Source: JALORV01 sp963702595 (GTDB taxonomy: Bacteria; Pseudomonadota; Gammaproteobacteria; Burkholderiales; Burkholderiaceae_F). Taken from it: DNA of 64,000 bases. Every line of letters starts with the position of its first letter. The first letter of the stretch is position 1. The position numbers and the translations under genes were made by a program. The notes under the pieces were generated by a model. The model was given only the letters and a program-made list of their open reading frames with translations. It was not told the DNA's origin and searched no databases. The DNA is taken from NCBI GenBank assembly GCA_963702595.1, contig CAVPDC010000010.1:248001-312000 (forward strand). Reading direction: 5' to 3'. Shown here piece by piece: positions 60,692 through 64,000 of the stretch.

Positions 60692-63600
60692 ATGCCAGAC
60701 GTGCTGGAAGCGCTGCGGTCGTTGCCCGACCTGGGTGACCCGACCGCGGACGAGCGGAGTGCAATCGAGCGGCTGCTAGCCCTCGGCATGCCCTCACCCA
60801 CCGTCCGCGCCGCGGTCCGCACGCGCGCGCTGCGCTACATCGAGGCGGTACGCGCCGCCGATCCGGGCCTGCTGTCGGCGCAGAACCTGCTCAATTCCTT
60901 TCCGCTCGCCACGCCCGAGGGGATCGCACTGCTGCGCCTCGCCGAGGCTTTGCTGCGGGCGCCCGACGCCGAAACACAGACTTGGCTCATTGCCGAAAAG
61001 CTGGCCGCGTTCCGGCAGGGCTCGGTCGGACTCGACGGCAACTTCGTGACCCGGGTGCTCGCAACCGCGCTGAAAGTCGCCGGCCACACGGCCGCGGAGG
61101 CCGACCTGCGCGGCGCCGGCGCCGATACTTCGTCGCTGCGCGCCTGGCTCGCGAAGAGCACGCTGCGTCCGCTCGTGATCGAAGGCATCCGACGCTTCGG
61201 CGACCAGTTCGTGTTTGCCACCAACCTGGCGGATGCGACGCGACGCGCCGCGCGACGGCCAGACACGCGAGTCATGTACTCGTTCGACATGCTGGGGGAA
61301 GGTGCGCGCACACGGGCCGACGCAAACCGGGCGTACCGCTCCTATGTAGACGCGCTGTCGGCGTTGAAGGCCTCTGGCGGTGGTGACTGGACCGCGCGCG
61401 ACGGCATTTCAGTGAAGCTGTCGGCGATTCATCCGCGCTTTGAAACTGCGCAGGTCGAACGCAGCGACCGCGAGCTCTACCCTCGCCTCGTGCAACTGGG
61501 CGAGCTGGCCCGCAATGCGGATGTCAACCTGACGATCGACGCCGAGGAGTCGGAGCGCCTGGCACTGCACATCGGCCTCTTCGAACGACTGATGCGCGAG
61601 CCGTCGCTCGCCGATTGGCCCGGCCTCGGCCTGGCGATCCAGACCTATCAGACGCGTGCACCGGCGACGATTGACCACTTGCTTGCCCTGAGTGCTGAAC
61701 TCAGCCGGCCCATCACCGTGCGCTTCACCAAGGGCGCGTACTGGGATGCAGAGATCAAGCGCGCTCAGGAACTGGGACTTGAAGGCTTTCCTGTCTACAC
61801 GCGCAAGTGGGCGACCGACTTGTCCTATCTTGCAACGGCGCGCCGCCTGCTTGCACACCGGGCACCTGTTTATCCGCAGTTCGCCACGCACAACGCCCTG
61901 ACAGTCGCCTCGATCATCGAGTTCGCCAAGGAACTTGCGCCCGGCCGGCGCTACGAGTTCCAACGCCTGCATGGCATGGGCGACCCGCTGTACGACGCTC
62001 TGCTGGCGGACGGACCCGATGCGCGCGTGCGCGTCTATGCCCCGGTTGGCGAATTCCGCGACCTGCTGGCCTACCTGGTGCGCCGCCTGCTCGAAAACGG
62101 CTCCAATACGTCGTTCGTGCACCAGATCACCGACCGCTCGGTACCGGCCGCGTCGCTGGTCGAGGACTCCTATGAGGAGGCGCAGCGCATGCTCGCTGCA
62201 ACCGACGAAGCCGCGTCGGCACTGCCGACCGGACGTCGGCTCTTTCGCGACAGACCCAATTCGCGCGGCATCGACTTGCAGCATGCACCGACGCTCGTTG
62301 GGCTGACGCAAGCGATGGCAAGCGCGGGCCGTATCGACAGCGCCGCGCCCACGGCGGGCGACGCCCCCAAGGCCCGCGCCGTGTCCAACCCGGCGCGTCG
62401 CAGCGATATCGTCGGCTCCGTGGTCGACGCCGACGCCGATGGCGCCCGCCAAGCTATCGGCACGGCCCGCGCCGCCATGCGCGCGTGGGACGCGCGTGGC
62501 GTCGAGGAACGGGCGGCGCTGATCGAACGCGTCGCCGACACTTGGGAGGCGGCGCACGACGAACTGGTTGCGCTGATCGTGCGCGAGGGCGGTCGCACGA
62601 TGCAGGATGCCCACATGGAAGTGCGCGAGGCAATCGACTTCTGTCGCTACTACGCCGCCGCCGCGCGCGAGCTGATGCGCCCGCAGGCGCTGCCCGGACC
62701 GGCGGGCGAATCGAACGAACTTCGCCTGGCCGGGCGCGGCGTGTTCGTCTGCATCAGCCCCTGGAACTTTCCGCTCGCGATATTCGGCGGCCAGATCGTG
62801 GCCGCCCTCGTGACCGGCAACAGTGTGGTCGCCAAGCCGGCTGAACAGACGCCGCTCGTAGCCTTCCGTGCGGTGCAACTGATGCACGAAGCGGGCATCC
62901 CGCGCGAAGTACTGCAGTTCGTGGCGGGCGACGGAGAAACGGTGGGTCGCGCGCTGACATCCGATCCGCGCGTGGCCGGCGTTGCCTTCACCGGGTCGAC
63001 CGCCACCGCCCGCGCGATCAATCGCGCGCTGGCGGCGCGCGATGCGCCGATCGGCGTGCTGATTGCCGAAACCGGCGGCCAGAACGCGATGATCGTCGAC
63101 TCCACCGCTCTGCCGGAGCAGGTCACCGACGCCGTGGTCTCGAGCGCGTTCCGCTCTTGCGGTCAGCGCTGCTCCGCGCTGCGCGTGCTGTTCGTCCAGA
63201 ACGACGTCGCCGATTCGATGCTCGAAATGATCGCCGGCGCGATGCGCGAGTTGGTGATCGGCGACCCGGCCGATCTGCGCACCGATGTCGGCCCGGTGAT
63301 CGACTCCGCTCAGCTTGCCCTGCTCGAACAGCACCGCGACTGGCTGCGCGCGCGCGGCCGCCGCGTCCACGAATGCGAGCTGCCGTCCGGACTTGATGGT
63401 TACTACTTCGCACCGATCGCCTACGAGATCGGCTCGATCAGCGAACTGGCGGCCGAGAACTTCGGCCCCATCCTGCACGTGGTGCGCTTCGACAGGAACG
63501 CGCTGGACTCCGTCATCGATGCAATCAATTTGACCGGCTATGGCCTAACGATGGGACTGCATACGCGCCTCGACGGTCGCGTGGCGCAAGTGGCAGATCG

Positions 63601-63811
63601 CGCGCAAGTCGGCAACCTCTATGTGAACCGCAACATCATCGGCGCGGTCGTCGGCAGCCAGCCCTTTGGCGGCGAAGGTCTTTCGGGAACCGGCCCCAAG
63701 GCTGGCGGCCCGCACTACCTGCTCCGCTTCTGCGCGGAGCGGACCGTAACCATCAACACCGCTGCGGCGGGCGGCAACGTGGAGTTGGCGGCGGGACTCG
63801 CTGCCGGATGA
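60692..63811 (+). CDS. putA: Bifunctional proline dehydrogenase / L-glutamate gamma-semialdehyde dehydrogenase
   Basis: 1039 residues. The proline dehydrogenase barrel spans about residues 150-460 (MYSFDMLGEGARTRADANRA, VKLSAIHPRFE, TKGAYWDAEIKRAQELGLEG, FATHNALTVASI). The aldehyde dehydrogenase half follows (about 540-1010), with CISPWNFPLAIFGGQI, VAFTGSTATARAIN, the glutamate in IAETGGQNAMI and the catalytic cysteine in FRSCGQRCSALRV. It oxidises proline to glutamate and feeds electrons to quinone. The N-terminal ribbon-helix-helix domain of E. coli PutA is absent, so this form should not self-repress. GGAG lies six bases before the ATG. Confidence 0.96.
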   Translation: MPDVLEALRSLPDLGDPTADERSAIERLLALGMPSPTVRAAVRTRALRYIEAVRAADPGLLSAQNLLNSFPLATPEGIALLRLAEALLRAPDAETQTWLIAEKLAAFRQGSVGLDGNFVTRVLATALKVAGHTAAEADLRGAGADTSSLRAWLAKSTLRPLVIEGIRRFGDQFVFATNLADATRRAARRPDTRVMYSFDMLGEGARTRADANRAYRSYVDALSALKASGGGDWTARDGISVKLSAIHPRFETAQVERSDRELYPRLVQLGELARNADVNLTIDAEESERLALHIGLFERLMREPSLADWPGLGLAIQTYQTRAPATIDHLLALSAELSRPITVRFTKGAYWDAEIKRAQELGLEGFPVYTRKWATDLSYLATARRLLAHRAPVYPQFATHNALTVASIIEFAKELAPGRRYEFQRLHGMGDPLYDALLADGPDARVRVYAPVGEFRDLLAYLVRRLLENGSNTSFVHQITDRSVPAASLVEDSYEEAQRMLAATDEAASALPTGRRLFRDRPNSRGIDLQHAPTLVGLTQAMASAGRIDSAAPTAGDAPKARAVSNPARRSDIVGSVVDADADGARQAIGTARAAMRAWDARGVEERAALIERVADTWEAAHDELVALIVREGGRTMQDAHMEVREAIDFCRYYAAAARELMRPQALPGPAGESNELRLAGRGVFVCISPWNFPLAIFGGQIVAALVTGNSVVAKPAEQTPLVAFRAVQLMHEAGIPREVLQFVAGDGETVGRALTSDPRVAGVAFTGSTATARAINRALAARDAPIGVLIAETGGQNAMIVDSTALPEQVTDAVVSSAFRSCGQRCSALRVLFVQNDVADSMLEMIAGAMRELVIGDPADLRTDVGPVIDSAQLALLEQHRDWLRARGRRVHECELPSGLDGYYFAPIAYEIGSISELAAENFGPILHVVRFDRNALDSVIDAINLTGYGLTMGLHTRLDGRVAQVADRAQVGNLYVNRNIIGAVVGSQPFGGEGLSGTGPKAGGPHYLLRFCAERTVTINTAAAGGNVELAAGLAAG

Positions 63812-63969
63812 GCCTCGCAGCTCGTTGAAACTGATCCGGGCGGCCCCACCCGTGGCGAGGGGACGAGGAACAATTGCCTGCTTGCCGGGTCACACAAGGC
63901 GATCCGCCCGCGGCCCGGCCGAGCCGAGCGCGGCAACGAGTGTCGGACGGTTAGTGCAAGGAGTGGAGC

Positions 63970-64000
63970 ATGGACTCGCTTGACGGCCTGCTGCTGGCCC
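63970..64000 (+). CDS. Start of an unidentified gene, cut by window edge
   Basis: An ATG at 63970 follows AAGGAGTGGAGC, a good ribosome site, and reads MDSLDGLLLA to the window end. Ten residues are too few to name a family. The 158 bp after putA (63812-63969) contain no other gene signal. Confidence 0.4.
   Translation, partial: MDSLDGLLLA

Noticed and set aside
61409..63478. 689-codon minus-strand frame opposite putA
   Set aside because: Low-information, arginine-rich product mirrored from the PutA codons; no start signal.

Overview
The window is a high-GC chromosomal segment from a betaproteobacterium, most likely of Burkholderiales type. The assignment rests on several gene blocks: rpsP-rimM-trmD-rplS beside a CoA-pyrophosphatase-type Nudix gene and a CobD/CbiB-like gene; orn next to an M48 protease, a pterin-4a-carbinolamine dehydratase and rsgA; an intracellular PHB depolymerase with an active-site cysteine; DUF1841, DUF1631 and DUF3501 proteins; and an RnfB-like ferredoxin beside nth. 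No rRNA, CRISPR array, phage structural gene, integrase or transposase was seen. Genes are densely packed, often with 1-4 base overlaps. Most long antisense ORFs are GC-driven shadows.

Region by region. 1-5.8 kb (minus): start of pncB, then a branched-chain-amino-acid-type ABC importer (binding protein, fused LivH-LivM permease, LivG, LivF). A 274-bp repeat with 27-bp terminal inverted repeats sits between the binding protein and the permease. 5.9-13.0 kb: fdxA, phaZ, a soluble RnfB-like ferredoxin overlapping nth, DUF1841, two small exported cytochromes c (minus), then a MoxR ATPase / acetyltransferase / CoxE-like VWA operon. 13.0-20.4 kb looks accessory: gene density is lower and strands are mixed. 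It holds a DUF1254/DUF1214 lipoprotein, two uncharacterised proteins, a HigBA-like toxin-antitoxin pair with a palindromic operator, a Tat-exported metallo-beta-lactamase-fold enzyme, a ParDE-like pair, an 11-bp tandem repeat and an exported hydratase-like protein.

20.8-28.4 kb (minus): a GspE/PilB-type ATPase followed by two paralogous DUF1631 proteins that flank a spermidine-synthase-fold gene. This is the least understood conserved-looking cluster in the window. 28.5-34.2 kb: a hypoxanthine-DNA-glycosylase-like gene, htpG, then an HpcH/HpaI aldolase, a DMT exporter and PhzF on plus, and a CopD-like membrane protein on minus. 34.2-42.8 kb (minus): parE and parC separated by a 1042-residue PAS-GGDEF-EAL protein and an ilvE-like aminotransferase whose start is unclear. 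At 43.0 kb a tRNA-Arg(CCT) is followed directly by a perfect 24-bp hairpin.

43.4-52.6 kb: AI-2E-family transporter, orn, M48 protease, phhB, rsgA, DUF2007, CobD-like, Nudix, the ribosomal operon with a clear terminator, and a TM2-type protein. 52.6-56.5 kb (minus): an apparent redox/peroxide unit of rubrerythrin, a CCG-domain Fe-S protein, DUF3501 and a radical SAM protein, with an OxyR-like site upstream of the rubrerythrin. 56.5-60.6 kb (minus): etfB-etfA-acyl-CoA dehydrogenase and a YqaA-type membrane protein. 60.7-63.8 kb: putA. The last 31 bases probably open another gene.

Functionally the segment combines housekeeping (translation, topoisomerase IV, RNA decay, chaperone) with carbon and amino-acid use (branched-chain uptake and transamination, PHB mobilisation, acyl-CoA oxidation, proline oxidation) and c-di-GMP signalling. 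The EAL domain makes pGpG and Orn degrades it.
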